Notes under the pieces: generated by a model
Database searches by the model: none
The model's input: the letters and a program-made list of their open reading frames with translations, nothing else
Told to the model about the DNA's origin: nothing
From: Agapanthus africanus
Lineage: Eukaryota > Streptophyta > Magnoliopsida > Asparagales > Amaryllidaceae
NCBI GenBank assembly: GCA_030015575.1
Contig: JASDDO010000006.1
Location: forward strand, 205,287,632 to 205,351,631
Length of the DNA stretch: 64,000 nucleotides
Direction of reading: 5' to 3'
In this document: in pieces, positions 35,721 to 46,004 of the stretch
How the letters are laid out: every line of letters starts with the position of its first letter
Position numbering within the stretch: position 1 is the stretch's first letter
Made by a program: the position numbers and the translations under genes

Positions 35721-37393
35721 CTTACCACGTCCAAGAGGGCGTGCAAAACGGTGGCTTTTGGGTACAGTCCCGAATCACATGGAGGCAATGAGCGATAGGA
35801 GGGGATTCGTCTCTCCCGGTATAGGGAGTTGATGTTACACTGTGTTCGATTGGCTATAACCGGAAATCGCTGGCAAGGGTTGATGAGATTTACTGGTAAG
35901 TGTTACCTGTAGTTTCTCGAATTGTTATAGACCTCATATCGACACGACTTATCGAGCTATTGCGGTCTGACGTTTACCACCCCTAGGCTAGATATGCGAC
36001 ATATCAGACGATCAGACCGGACTGTACGGTAAGTGTTACTGGTTGGATTCACAAGAGTGTGAGCGGGCTTGCTCATCGATCTTCTGATCGCTCAATACCC
36101 GGGTGGCCATTACGTTTAGCAGACCGCTTGCGGCTTGTGGGTGTTTGATATGATCATTACCTGCTGCCGGCGTATTGACGAGTCTTTAGAGTCCTACACA
36201 GAGGTTTCCTGGCTCAACCGAAACGAAATAGGAGCGCATATGAGATATGTGCGGGACCGAGAATAATACGTGTATGTGATACCGTATTCCATTCTCGCGA
36301 TGGTTGTATCGAAAGGTTGTATGCGATATAACCTAGTTATCGAATCAAGGATTGATTCGATAAGACGATACATTGGATATTAGTCGGTCACATGCGATAT
36401 GACCGGATCGTTAAATCAAGTGTTGATTTAATGATTTAATGCATAATTATATATTTGATATATTACTTTTCATTAACTAGTATTGGTTCACTTTAAATGG
36501 TTTTTCTCACTTCAAGTTCACAAGTTGTATATGTGATATACTTTTGTGCACTTGATTGTATCATGTTCGATGATACATGATTGCTAGGGTTTTTGTGTAA
36601 AGAATTAAACCATGGTTAAGTAAATGGTTAGGGTTTTTATTTTATCATTCATTTATCTTTTTAATTTAGATTAAAAAGAAATGGCATAAGAAACAAAATG
36701 GTTTCTTTCTTTCTTTCTTTCATGAAGCTTGTTGAAGCTTCATGAAGCTTTGACCAAGTGACCATTTTGTCTTCTTCTTTTAACCCTAACCATTCATCTA
36801 AACTCAAGTTAGTTCTCTACACAAAACCATGGTTAAAAATTATGATAAGAATCATTTTTCATTTCTATTCTAAATACTTATCATAATATTCATCTTCTTC
36901 TTCTTCTTCTACACTTGAAGAAAAGCTTTCTATCAACAATGGCAACTTGATAAAAAGAGTGAGAAATCCAATTCTAAAGTGAACCTATCTCCTATTTCTT
37001 CATCCTCTACCTCTTGCCAAGTAGTATAGCGTGTTTTCTTCACAAGTTTCATGACTTGGTGAAGTGGGAGCTTGATCTTGTGATGCCTCGACGTAGATCA
37101 TCTTCGGCATCGTTGTCGATGACCTAGCCCGTCCATTTCTCCGATGAAGCCGACGCTAGAGCCCGGGATGGGATTTGGACAGCAAGGGGACTTCATCATG
37201 GAGCTATGGAGGTGGAGAACTGGATCTACAAAGGTTGTATTTCCGTTCACTTAGTTAAATTGTTAACTAGTTTCATTTGTCGCCTAAAATTCTAGTCAAC
37301 GATCCGTATTAGAGTTTCTCGGCACTCATAAAATTTGAAATTGGCATGGTTGTTGCCTTGTGAGACCTCTTGAGAGTGCCTAGGAACCCTACA
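35721..37393 (+). repeat. A1 right LTR, piece 2
   Basis: Begins with the second CTTAC and ends CCCTACA. Hairpins at 36234-36252 and 36258-36297; extended heat-shock element at 36719-36751. Confidence 0.95.
36719..36751 (+). promoter_or_regulatory. Extended heat-shock element, A1 right LTR
   Basis: TTC, GAA, TTG, GAA, TTC, GAA, TTT at 5-bp spacing, as in the left LTR. Confidence 0.75.
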
Positions 37394-37765
37394 AGTTTAG
37401 GGTGTTTGCTTCACTAATTCTCTAGTTAGTGAAGTAGAAGCATGAGTTCGTATTCCCTCGACGTAGATCATCTTCGGCCTCGAAAACTTCAAGCAAAACC
37501 GTTGCCCTCTTCTCATGGAGCCGTCCGAGAGTCCGGGAGCACAATGATCGCAGCGAAGGGACTACTACAAGGAGCTTAAGAAGTGAAGGACCGATCTACA
37601 AAGGTTGTATTTCGTATTCACTTAGAGATAATTGTTATTTTCTTGCATGTCTTACCCTAATTATCTAGCAAAGATCTTGTCTAGGGTAATTCAGCACGGC
37701 TAAAATTTTAATCGGGCATGGTTGATGCCTTGTAGAATCTTGTTAGAATGCCTAGTAACCCTACA
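37394..37765 (+). repeat. A2 left LTR, piece 3
   Basis: Begins with the second AGTTT and ends CCCTACA. Matches the tail of the right A2 LTR (about 55240-55606). Confidence 0.9.
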
Positions 37766-37766
37766 G

Positions 37767-37780
37767 TGGTATCAGAGCCT
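37767..37780 (+). other. A2 primer-binding site (initiator Met tRNA)
   Basis: TGGTATCAGAGCCT, one base after the LTR. Confidence 0.92.
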
Positions 37781-40700
37781 AGCTAGAGCATTAGGCGACG
37801 TGTATACGAAGTTAAAACTCCGAACGAACCCCGAAACGCCAAAATGAACCCCTCTCTGGACAAATTTTGATTTTTCTGAATTAAAAATGCCTAAAAAAAT
37901 CAGCAGGGAAATATAAGAATTGTAGTGAAAAACGAGAGCATAATCCGTACAAACCGCCGCGGAACCGCGGCTGTACCGCGCTTGGGCCGCGGATCCGCGG
38001 CAGTACAGAAGATTTATGCCCTCATTTTTGCACTGAAATCTCTATTTTTGTGTTATATTTTCTGGGTATTTTTAATCTGACTCAAGTGTTGAGTGTTCTG
38101 GGGTTTATTTTGTATTCGTTGATTCGATCGGAAAATTTAATTTCGTTCTTTTTCCGGATAACTTAGAATGTATTAAAAAGTTCGAACGGCAATTCAGAAA
38201 GTGTTGGATTTTTCCGTAGTTTAAGAACGTCTAAATCGTGCAAGTTACGCAATGGACCCTCTAGAAGACAACAAACCTTAACTCGATTATGTGACCGTCT
38301 TGAACTTCCTTTTGAACCTTAGGGTTTGGGGCAGTACGGCGTTGCCACATGTGAGGCATTGGCTTGACCCTTCTACGGCTGGACCATTGGTACTGTGGCA
38401 TGTGATGGATGTTTTTAAACTCCCCTCATGTGTTGAGAACTATTTGGGAAAACTTGGGTGTTTGATCATTCGATCGGAAAGTTTAACATTGTCTATTTAT
38501 CTGGAATGTGATGCAATATTTGGAATCCACAAGTAGTTATGAGATAACTAATTTGAATGTTATAAACATAGAAGTTTAGACTCGGATGATCGGTTGTCAC
38601 GGGATTTTGATGCGATCAAAAGTCCGTTGCAATCACGTAGCGTACGCGGATACTCGCCGGGTAAACTTAATAGATAGCCATGCCCCAAAGCCCCGACCAA
38701 GTGACTGTAGGAGAACCCCGTCGCCAAAAGCATCCGTTTGGGTGCTCGCGGCAGCGGTGTTCCACCTTAGTGCACTTCGTCGGTGGCATCCGAGGGTGCG
38801 GCCGTCTACTAAAGTTTGCGACGAGCATTCGATCACATATCGGGAATCTAGTTGAATTGCCCGACTAGATATTGAAAAGTGTTTTCAATATAGAGACTAA
38901 AATGCGGGGTTTATAATTGTTAGGCATGCGATGTCTAAGGAATTCATTTGGTTAGGCATATGATGTCTAAGGATCTTGCGGATTCCAACTGTTGTAGTTT
39001 TACACTTTCTTTTCTACGACCGTAAGTGTAATATGTGATATCGCCGATTTCGTTGCTATATGTCAACGAGTATTGGGATGCGCATATTTACTTACGTTGA
39101 TGACATGTGATGTTTTGTGTTGCTGGATATGTTATACTGGATCGTCGCGTTCTGAATACCCGGGGGTTTTATGTGAGATGAGGGTTTTTATTTTCATTCA
39201 TGTAAAATTCATTGTATGTAATATTCTTTTATTAGGGCACTTCCAGGATGAGGATGATGTCACCATTGTATATTATTTACTTTTCCGCATTAGGTAGACC
39301 CAAGGAGGGGAGCACAAGTAACCGGGTTCTAGAGTCCAGTGGGAGACCAACTCGAGGAGTCGAGTCCGGGTCTCCTAACTCTAGAATTGGTAGGGTTGCT
39401 TGCCTCTCTCGTAGGGGTCTAGGAGTGTGGGTTTGGCTATTCATCACGACCGTGGAATCCGTGTTTTATAAAGGCTCAAAATAAAACACGGACGTCCTAG
39501 TATATCCAATGTTTCATATGTTTCTTCTGCTGCGAAATCTATGATGTGATCATTTGATATGTGTTGATAGATACTGTATATAGTATATATGATATATTAT
39601 ATAGACGTTACTTATGTTTTACACCCGCGCTAGCCCTGCCCCGCTTTGCCGTTAGTTACCTAACCTAACGGTGTACGAGGGGACATCGAGGCGAATGCGG
39701 ATGGCATAAGTGTACGTCGTATTTATCTGTGATGTTTAGGTGAATTAAATGATGGGACTTCATTAATGTGATAATTGAAAGAAAAGAAACCTAAAAGATG
39801 TTGTGGAATCGAATTTTCAAAAACAGGTAGCTACAGTTCTTGCTTTGCATCGCGGTGTTCCTTGTAGAACATCCTGCACCTTATTCGATAAGGAAAGGGC
39901 CGAGATCCCTTCACCGGGAGTGACCCCTTTAGAAATAACTGGCAGATGCTACACCCTTCGGTTTTGTATTTTGATTGCTTTTCTAGTTTTTGCTTTGCAC
40001 AGTGATATATATGATATATCCTGCACCTCATTCGACGAGGAAAGAGCCGAGATCCCTTCACCGGGAGTGACCTCTTTAGCGAAACTAGCAAAAGCATAAA
40101 AAACACTCCATTTTAAAATTATTTGATTCTACAACGATATCAAGTTCATTACGCAATAGGTTTTCAGAAAAACCTGTCGTAGCCCTCCGTCATTTCAGAT
40201 AAGTCCTACTTAGTATTCGTGCTACGTTTGTTGACCTCCGTCAAGGCGTAGTGTGCGGTAGCTAACTAGTATTTATCTGCTTATGCATATGATGCAGATT
40301 GGATTAGGGTAGTCGTACGACCTTGTTGACCTCCGTCAAGGGTCGTGCGGGTGGGTTTGATTCAATCAAGAAATGATGGGTTGAACTTGACTTGCACCCT
40401 GTGGTGTGTTGACCTCCGTTAAGGTCTTAGGATGCTTGGGGCAAAATATTTTCGGGAATTTCAAGTGTTGAAATTTGCAATGAGATTGCATACCTTCTAT
40501 GAGATAGTTGGATCCCGATACCCACTGCGAGTAATTGTTACTCCTGGGAGAGTTTTACACATTACAATTAGCCGATCAATTAGTTGTCTAGAAAGGTGTC
40601 AACGGGGTTACGCCTCTGGGAAAACGGGGTTTACTTTAATTAGGTCCGTGCGAAAGCACGGGGAACCTCTCTCAAAGTACCGACACTGGCCTGGCTGAAA

Positions 40701-40870
40701 GATTGGCGAAGTTGTAGGGTGTAATTAATCCCGGCTTGTCTTTCCTTTTAGGGTTTGGAGGAAGATTTGATAAAAACAGTGGGAGCCATCCTGATTAGAT
40801 AAAATAATAACCAATCTGATCTTGCAAGAGCGCACGCAGAGTGTTTTCTTCTCTCTCTCTCCAGGTAGAG
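37781..40870 (+). other. A2 5' leader
   Basis: About 3.1 kb, collinear with the A1 leader. Perfect palindromes GCCGCGGAACCGCGGC (37956-37971, perfect except AA centre) and GCCGCGGATCCGCGGC (37986-38001); two CCGGGAGTGAC blocks (39866-39930, 40014-40075); three stem-loops (40222-40251, 40314-40349, 40394-40435); and a hairpin CCGTGC-GAAA-GCACGG at about 40646-40661. No gene is seen. Confidence 0.75.
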
Positions 40871-42000
40871 ACCATGTCACGCCTTAATCAAGATAATAAT
40901 ACGGATGTATTGACCGAACCCGCTTGTTATACCGAGCTAGGGGAACGTTGGTCCCGCTCCAACTTATAATTGTTATAAGACAGAGCAGGAAATAAGGGAT
41001 TACCAGGATTCCCGTGCTGGCCAAACGAAGAAAGTGCATAATGATGCATCTTCTTCGGGTGTGTTCATTACACATAACTGTTTCTCAGTATCCTTTACGT
41101 CCTGGGTATGAGATACCGGATCAGGATCCCACATATGTAATTTGTTACATGGGCTACAGATAGGTAGAGAACTGAGAGCGGGTGATAAAATTTCAAGAGT
41201 TGGAATCAGTGCAAATGTTGCAGCCAAGATGTTGGCAGTTATCACCCTGTATTACCAGAATACATTGATTCTGAACAAATGTCATTAGATACCCAACCTG
41301 ATTTACAACGTTATATCAGTCTCTTTATTAGTAAAGAAGGATATAATTTTGTATTGCTGGATAATATTTTGAACATTTCCTATATCAAGAGTTGATCGGT
41401 TCAGGCGCGTTATCTAAAAGCATTGACGTTCTAAATCAAACTACAGTTCTTAGTATACAGAACACACACAAGAGGAAGAGTTCAGAAATGAACGAATCCT
41501 TCTTGAGGTATTGTAGACTAGACCATATCAATGTGACCCGACTAGCTGAAGTTACATAAGATGCATATTTAAATTAGTTTGAATTTACATCTTGTGAAAC
41601 TTGTCAGTTATGTCACAGAGATAAGATGACCATAGCTCTGTTTATAGGAAACAGAAAAAGAGTTAGTGAACTCTTGGGATGATACATGTTGATGTATAAA
41701 GGTCCCCAGTGTACACATGCCAAGACCGGTTCTTTGTACTTCATTACATTCTCTTATGATCTCTCAAGATTCAGACATATGTTCCTGTTGAAACACAAGT
41801 CCGAAGTTTTTGAGATATTCACAGAATATAAGTTAGAAAGTAGAGAACCAAAACGGGTATAAGTATTATGTCTTTTGATGTGATCAAGGAGGAGAATACT
41901 TGAGCACGGAATTCCTGGATTATTCTAAAGGAGAATGAGATTCTCTCTCAGCATTACTCCTCCGTATACACCAAAGCACGTCAGTGTATCGGGGCGGAGC
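40871..42000 (+). pseudogene. A2 coding remnant, part 1 (protease, integrase; gag core missing)
   Basis: The same layout as A1: gag-start remnant, then the protease DTGSG (about 41112), integrase zinc-region remnant and start of the integrase core, all with stops. It ends at GGAGC (41996-42000), where D1 inserted, and resumes at 51723. Confidence 0.8.
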
Positions 42001-43076
42001 TGTTAGTGTATATGCCCTAGGGGCCATTATTGTATCATACTTGTATGTATATTACTTAATGGAAGCTTGGGATATTCACAGCTGTATATACAATCTTGCT
42101 AAAAATGGTAGTATGCTACTTGGTTTGTATTTACTTTAATATGTGCATATGTTTCTTGTAACGTATCACTTATACATATTAGTAGAGCCCATAGGATCTT
42201 TTCCTTGATTACCAGCGTTGTGACGGCAGTCACACTAGTGGGGGCTGGGTAGTCTGTAAGCAACATCCTATTCTTGTCCCTAGTCGTAGGATTATCGAGA
42301 CAGGGCATCGATACTCCAGAGTAGACTAGTGTGTACGCTTCTCATCCCAATTGGGGAGATGGTCTGTCCCACAGCCGTCAGTACGTTATACTGGAGATTG
42401 TATACAGGTGCTCGTTAGGTTACGGGTACACCGGACAGGACTCGCAGGGGAACTGATTGGTTGGTATTATACCCGCCGTCAGTTAATAGTTCCCAGGTGA
42501 CATGAGTATAGCATAGTCCGCAGACTTGACACTGCTACTTCGCCTCGAGTGTGTCCCACTGTTCTTAGATTGCTACCCTACCACGGCTCAAAGGAGTCGT
42601 GCAAACAGTTAACAGTTGGGTGCAGTCCCGAGCACTTGGAGGCAGTGGCGGTTAGACAGGATTCGTCTCTCCAGGTATTGGGAGTTGATATCGCGCCGTG
42701 TCAGAGAGCCATTACGCAAAGTCCCTGGCAAGGGCAAGCGAGATTTACTGGTAGGTTCCAGTAGTTTCTCAGGGCGTAATGGGCTACGCTCCGACACGAC
42801 TTATACAGATATTAGGGGACTGACGCTTGCCGCCCCCTAGGCTCGATATGCGATAGTCTTAGACGAACAGACCGGACTGTACGAAGATTGTCACATCAGG
42901 CTCTGTAGGAGTTCAGATGGTTTTCCTCATCGGCCTTCTTATCGACATCTACCTGGGGACCGTTACGTACAGCTAGTGCCGCTTGCGGTCTGTGGTTAAA
43001 CCCACTGCCAGCATAGTGTCGAGTCTTTAGAGTCACACACAGAGAGTTTCCCTGCACCAGGCGAAACGATATAGAG

Positions 43077-43174
43077 GTCGTATGGTTTTACGACATGGGT
43101 TCGGACGCATACGTGTGTTTACGCACGTACGACGTTCGGACAGTTTTTACTGGTCGGCTTTGGTTTAAGCCAGT
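43077..43174 (+). repeat. Conserved LTR hairpin trio, D1 5' copy
   Basis: GTCGTA...TACGAC (43077-43094); GTTCGGACG...CGTTCGGAC with inner ACGTGTG...CGCACGT (43099-43141, using G-U pairs); ACTGG/GGCTT...AAGCC/AGT (43149-43174). The right LTR repeats it from 50847. Confidence 0.75.
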
Positions 43175-43258
43175 TTCTAGTATCAGGTTATTGGATTTAT
43201 ACAGTCTAAAGTTTTTCCGTCTTTTCACGATTGGAGGGGCGTTCTCGTAATTTTCCGG

Positions 43259-43271
43259 GAAGCTTCTAGAA
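43259..43271 (+). promoter_or_regulatory. Heat-shock element, D1 5' LTR
   Basis: GAAGCTTCTAGAA: three perfect alternating units, followed by GC. The copy in the 3' LTR is at 51030-51042. It lies upstream of the likely TATA box. Confidence 0.65.
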
Positions 43272-43952
43272 GCATGGTGACTTGGAGGGTAAGGTGGCAT
43301 TAGCATTAATTGATTTTGTGACTCATGAGATGAATCATTCAAGTGAGTTAATGACGCATTTATTGCTTAATGACTCACTTGATGATTCATTGCACATATT
43401 CAATGAAGCATGATGATAATGCATTTGAATTATTCATTTGATAATTCTTTATGCTTCATAATATATTAGAAGTGAGAAACAATTTCAATTCATTCTCATT
43501 CTCACCTTCTCTCTTCTCAAGCTCTCCCTCTTCAAACCCTAACCCTAACCTCTCATGTATTGAGATCAAGGGTTAGCTAGACTAATACATCCATAACCAC
43601 ACTCTATATCCCCTAGGTAGCTTAGATTAGCACTTTGAGCAACCTAGTTATCTCAAGTTAGAGATCAAGCTTGTAGTAGGAGCTCTCGGATGGATCATCT
43701 TTGATTCGAGGAGGCCGTTGAGGTGCCGATGTTCCAAGGATCCTACGAGAAGTGGAGGACCACGATGAAGACCCGAAGGACAAGTAACGTGAGGTATAAC
43801 TTCGAATCCGAGTAGTTAAACCTTTCGTAGTTTGCTAGTAACGGTTTAGAAACAATTCATGCGCTCAAGTCCGTGTTACGAAGCTCTGATAATCGTTTTT
43901 CATATATTCCGCCTCGCCGCAAGTTCGTGGGGTGTGTGACATGGACTTACAG

Positions 43953-43964
43953 TGGTATCAGAGC
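43953..43964 (+). other. D1 primer-binding site (initiator Met tRNA)
   Basis: TGGTATCAGAGC, one base after the 5' LTR. Confidence 0.95.
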
Positions 43965-46004
43965 TAACTAAACCATTACTAGCTTGTTAGCAACTAATTA
44001 GAAGTTTGATCGACGAAAAACGCGAAAACGAAACCTCGGAAATCCCTAGTTTCTGTTAATTTTAAACATGTCTAAAAAACTATTTGATATGCCTTAAAAT
44101 TCACAGCAGGGAAATATATGAATACTGGGAAAATACGAAGTTCCAACTCGGTTTTATGGCCGCGGATCCGTGGCAATATGGTGCTTGTGCCGCGGATCCG
44201 CCGCCGAGTCAACTCCGAGTTGACTCATATTTGCTATGTTATTCATGTTTTCTGGTGTTTTGGTTTCCTCCATGTTCTGTTTCTACCCAGGTTACTTCAG
44301 TGCAGTTTTGCTTTTGGGGTAGACACGAATAAAGGTTGTCGATCGATGTTCTAAACTAATTGCTAATCGGGTTATTATCTGTAATGTTTAATGTGTTCGT
44401 AAACCTCCCCTAATTTCTATCATGTCGGTTGCCAGGTGGTTGCACATTTCTGTAATGTTTACCGTTTGTGTATATGGACTTGATTGGAGTGTTGTGATGA
44501 TTAGCCGGGATTTGAGATGGGTTTAATATTCATTCATTCGATGTAATTGTAATATGATGTAATATTCTTTTGCGGGGCGCATCCAGGTTGAGGTTGCAGC
44601 CACCGTTGTATTATTTCTTTTTACTGTTTTTGCTCCTAGGATAGACCCGAGGTGGGGTGCACAAACTACCGGCTACTTTGAAGTGTTTAGTGGCCTACTC
44701 ACTTTGTTGAGGGAGACCGTTTCACTTCGGGTACTTGGCGGGTAATTTGACGTACCCGTAGGGGTCTAGGGCTATTCATCACAACTGTGTAATCCGTCTT
44801 TTATTGCAGGCTCAAAGCAAATGCGGATTGCTAGTATATCCAATAAAGTTCATCAGTGATCTGGAATGCTTATTATTGCGTCTGACGAATGTACAATATC
44901 TATATATGATAGCTATTAGACGTCACTTATGTTTTACACCAGCGCTAGCCCAGCCCCCGCGCTGTCGTTAGTTAAGTAACCTAATGAGTGATGACGGGAC
45001 CCCGTAGCAAATGCGGATGGCATAAGAGGACGTGGTATTTTTGTTGTTTTCTGCAATGATAAGATTAAGATGGGACACATTATTATAATGCAAAGAAAAT
45101 AAACCATAGTTTGATCGTTGGAACAAATTTAAAAGAAACCACTCGGTTATTTTAAAAAGATCAGAATTTTTAATTGCGGAGCTTTAACCACTCCTTTTAA
45201 AAAGTATTAGGTTCCTTCGATTATATCAAGTTCACTACGTTCACGGTTTTGCCAAAACCATTCGTAGCCCTCCGTCATTTCATTTGGGTATTCAGTAGTA
45301 TTCAAGCTATGTATTTTGACCAACGCCAAGGCATAGTGTTTGGTAGCTGCTGGGTATCTCATTTGTTACATAGATAGAAGTGTTAGTTTGGGACAGTCGT
45401 ATTATCATTTTGGCCAACGTCAAGGATATGTACGGGTGGGTTCAAATTAACCAGGATAATGATGGGCAGAACATGACATGTGACTTATGATATTTTGACC
45501 AATGCCAAGGTCATAAGAGCATGGGGCAAAAATCTATATCGGGAATTTCTAAAGAAACTGAAATTTGCAGAGAGAGCATACCATTTTGGAGTTTGATGAA
45601 TGTTGGTAGGATTCCTTCAACATTATCATACGATGATATTTTGGATCCCGATCCTACTGTGAGTATATACTACTTATCAGGAGATTCGTCACTTAACGAT
45701 TAATGCTATAAACCAAGTAGGTGTCGAGAAAGGTGTCAGCGGGGCTACGCCCCTAGAGAAAAGAGGTTATTTAATTAAGGAACTTCGCGAAAGCGTTGGA
45801 AAACCTCCCTCTAAGTATCGACACTGACCTGGCTGAACGGTTAAGCATGAATTGTACGGTGAGAATAATCCTGGCTAATTCTTCTTTTATGGTTTGAGGA
45901 GGGATTCGAGAAACAGTGGGAGCCATCCTGTTGAGATAAATTAAAAACCACTCTAAACTTGCAAGAGCATCATGCTAATACTTCTCTCTCTCTCTTAAAA
46001 TTGC
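43965..46004 (+). other. D1 5' leader
   Basis: About 2 kb. It holds GC palindromes (44158-44174, 44189-44205) followed by a 10-bp perfect inverted repeat GAGTCAACTC/GAGTTGACTC (44206-44226); the GTTTTACACC...GTCGTTAGTT block (about 44932-44975); three stem-loops with loop TTTTGACCAACGCCAAGG or close variants (45307-45336, 45398-45434, 45484-45517); a GC hairpin GGGGC-TAC-GCCCC (about 45741-45755); and the block shared with G1 (45765-45809), containing CGC-GAAA-GCG. It lacks the duplicated CCGGGAGTGAC block of families A and B. Confidence 0.8.
45307..45517 (+). other. Three leader stem-loops with a conserved loop, D1
   Basis: SL1 45307-45336 (CTATG/CATAG), SL2 45398-45434 (CGTA.TATC/GATATGTACG), SL3 45484-45517 (CTTATGA/TCATAAG, 7 bp perfect). 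The stems differ but the loops are nearly the same (TTTTGRCCAAYGYCAAGG). The same trio is found in A1 (29471-29680), A2 (40222-40435) and B1 (10003-10212, reverse strand). Confidence 0.7.

Larger units (their letters stand above)
24736..37393 (+). mobile_element. A1: family A copia-like retrotransposon, gag-less, carrying solo LTR B3
   Basis: Left LTR 24736-26965 (2230 bp). Right LTR 32938-37393, which is 2229 bp after removing B3 and its TSD. The flanking TSD AGTTT is perfect (24731-24735 and 37394-37398). It has a primer site, a leader of about 3.1 kb, worn coding sequence and a polypurine tract. By eye the LTRs differ at about 3% over a 220-bp stretch. It has no gag core and its pol is full of stops, so it was presumably mobilised in trans. 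Confidence 0.95.
42001..43951 (+). repeat. D1 5' LTR (1951 bp)
   Basis: TGTTAGTGTATATGCC...GACTTACA. Hairpins at 43077-43094, 43099-43141 and 43149-43174; heat-shock element at 43259-43271; TGACTCA at 43319-43325 and 43371-43377; possible TATA (cataatatattag, about 43458-43470). Confidence 0.97.

Noticed and set aside
37767-37780. tRNA gene fragment
   Set aside because: TGGTATCAGAGCCT is a primer-binding site next to an LTR end. No cloverleaf follows.
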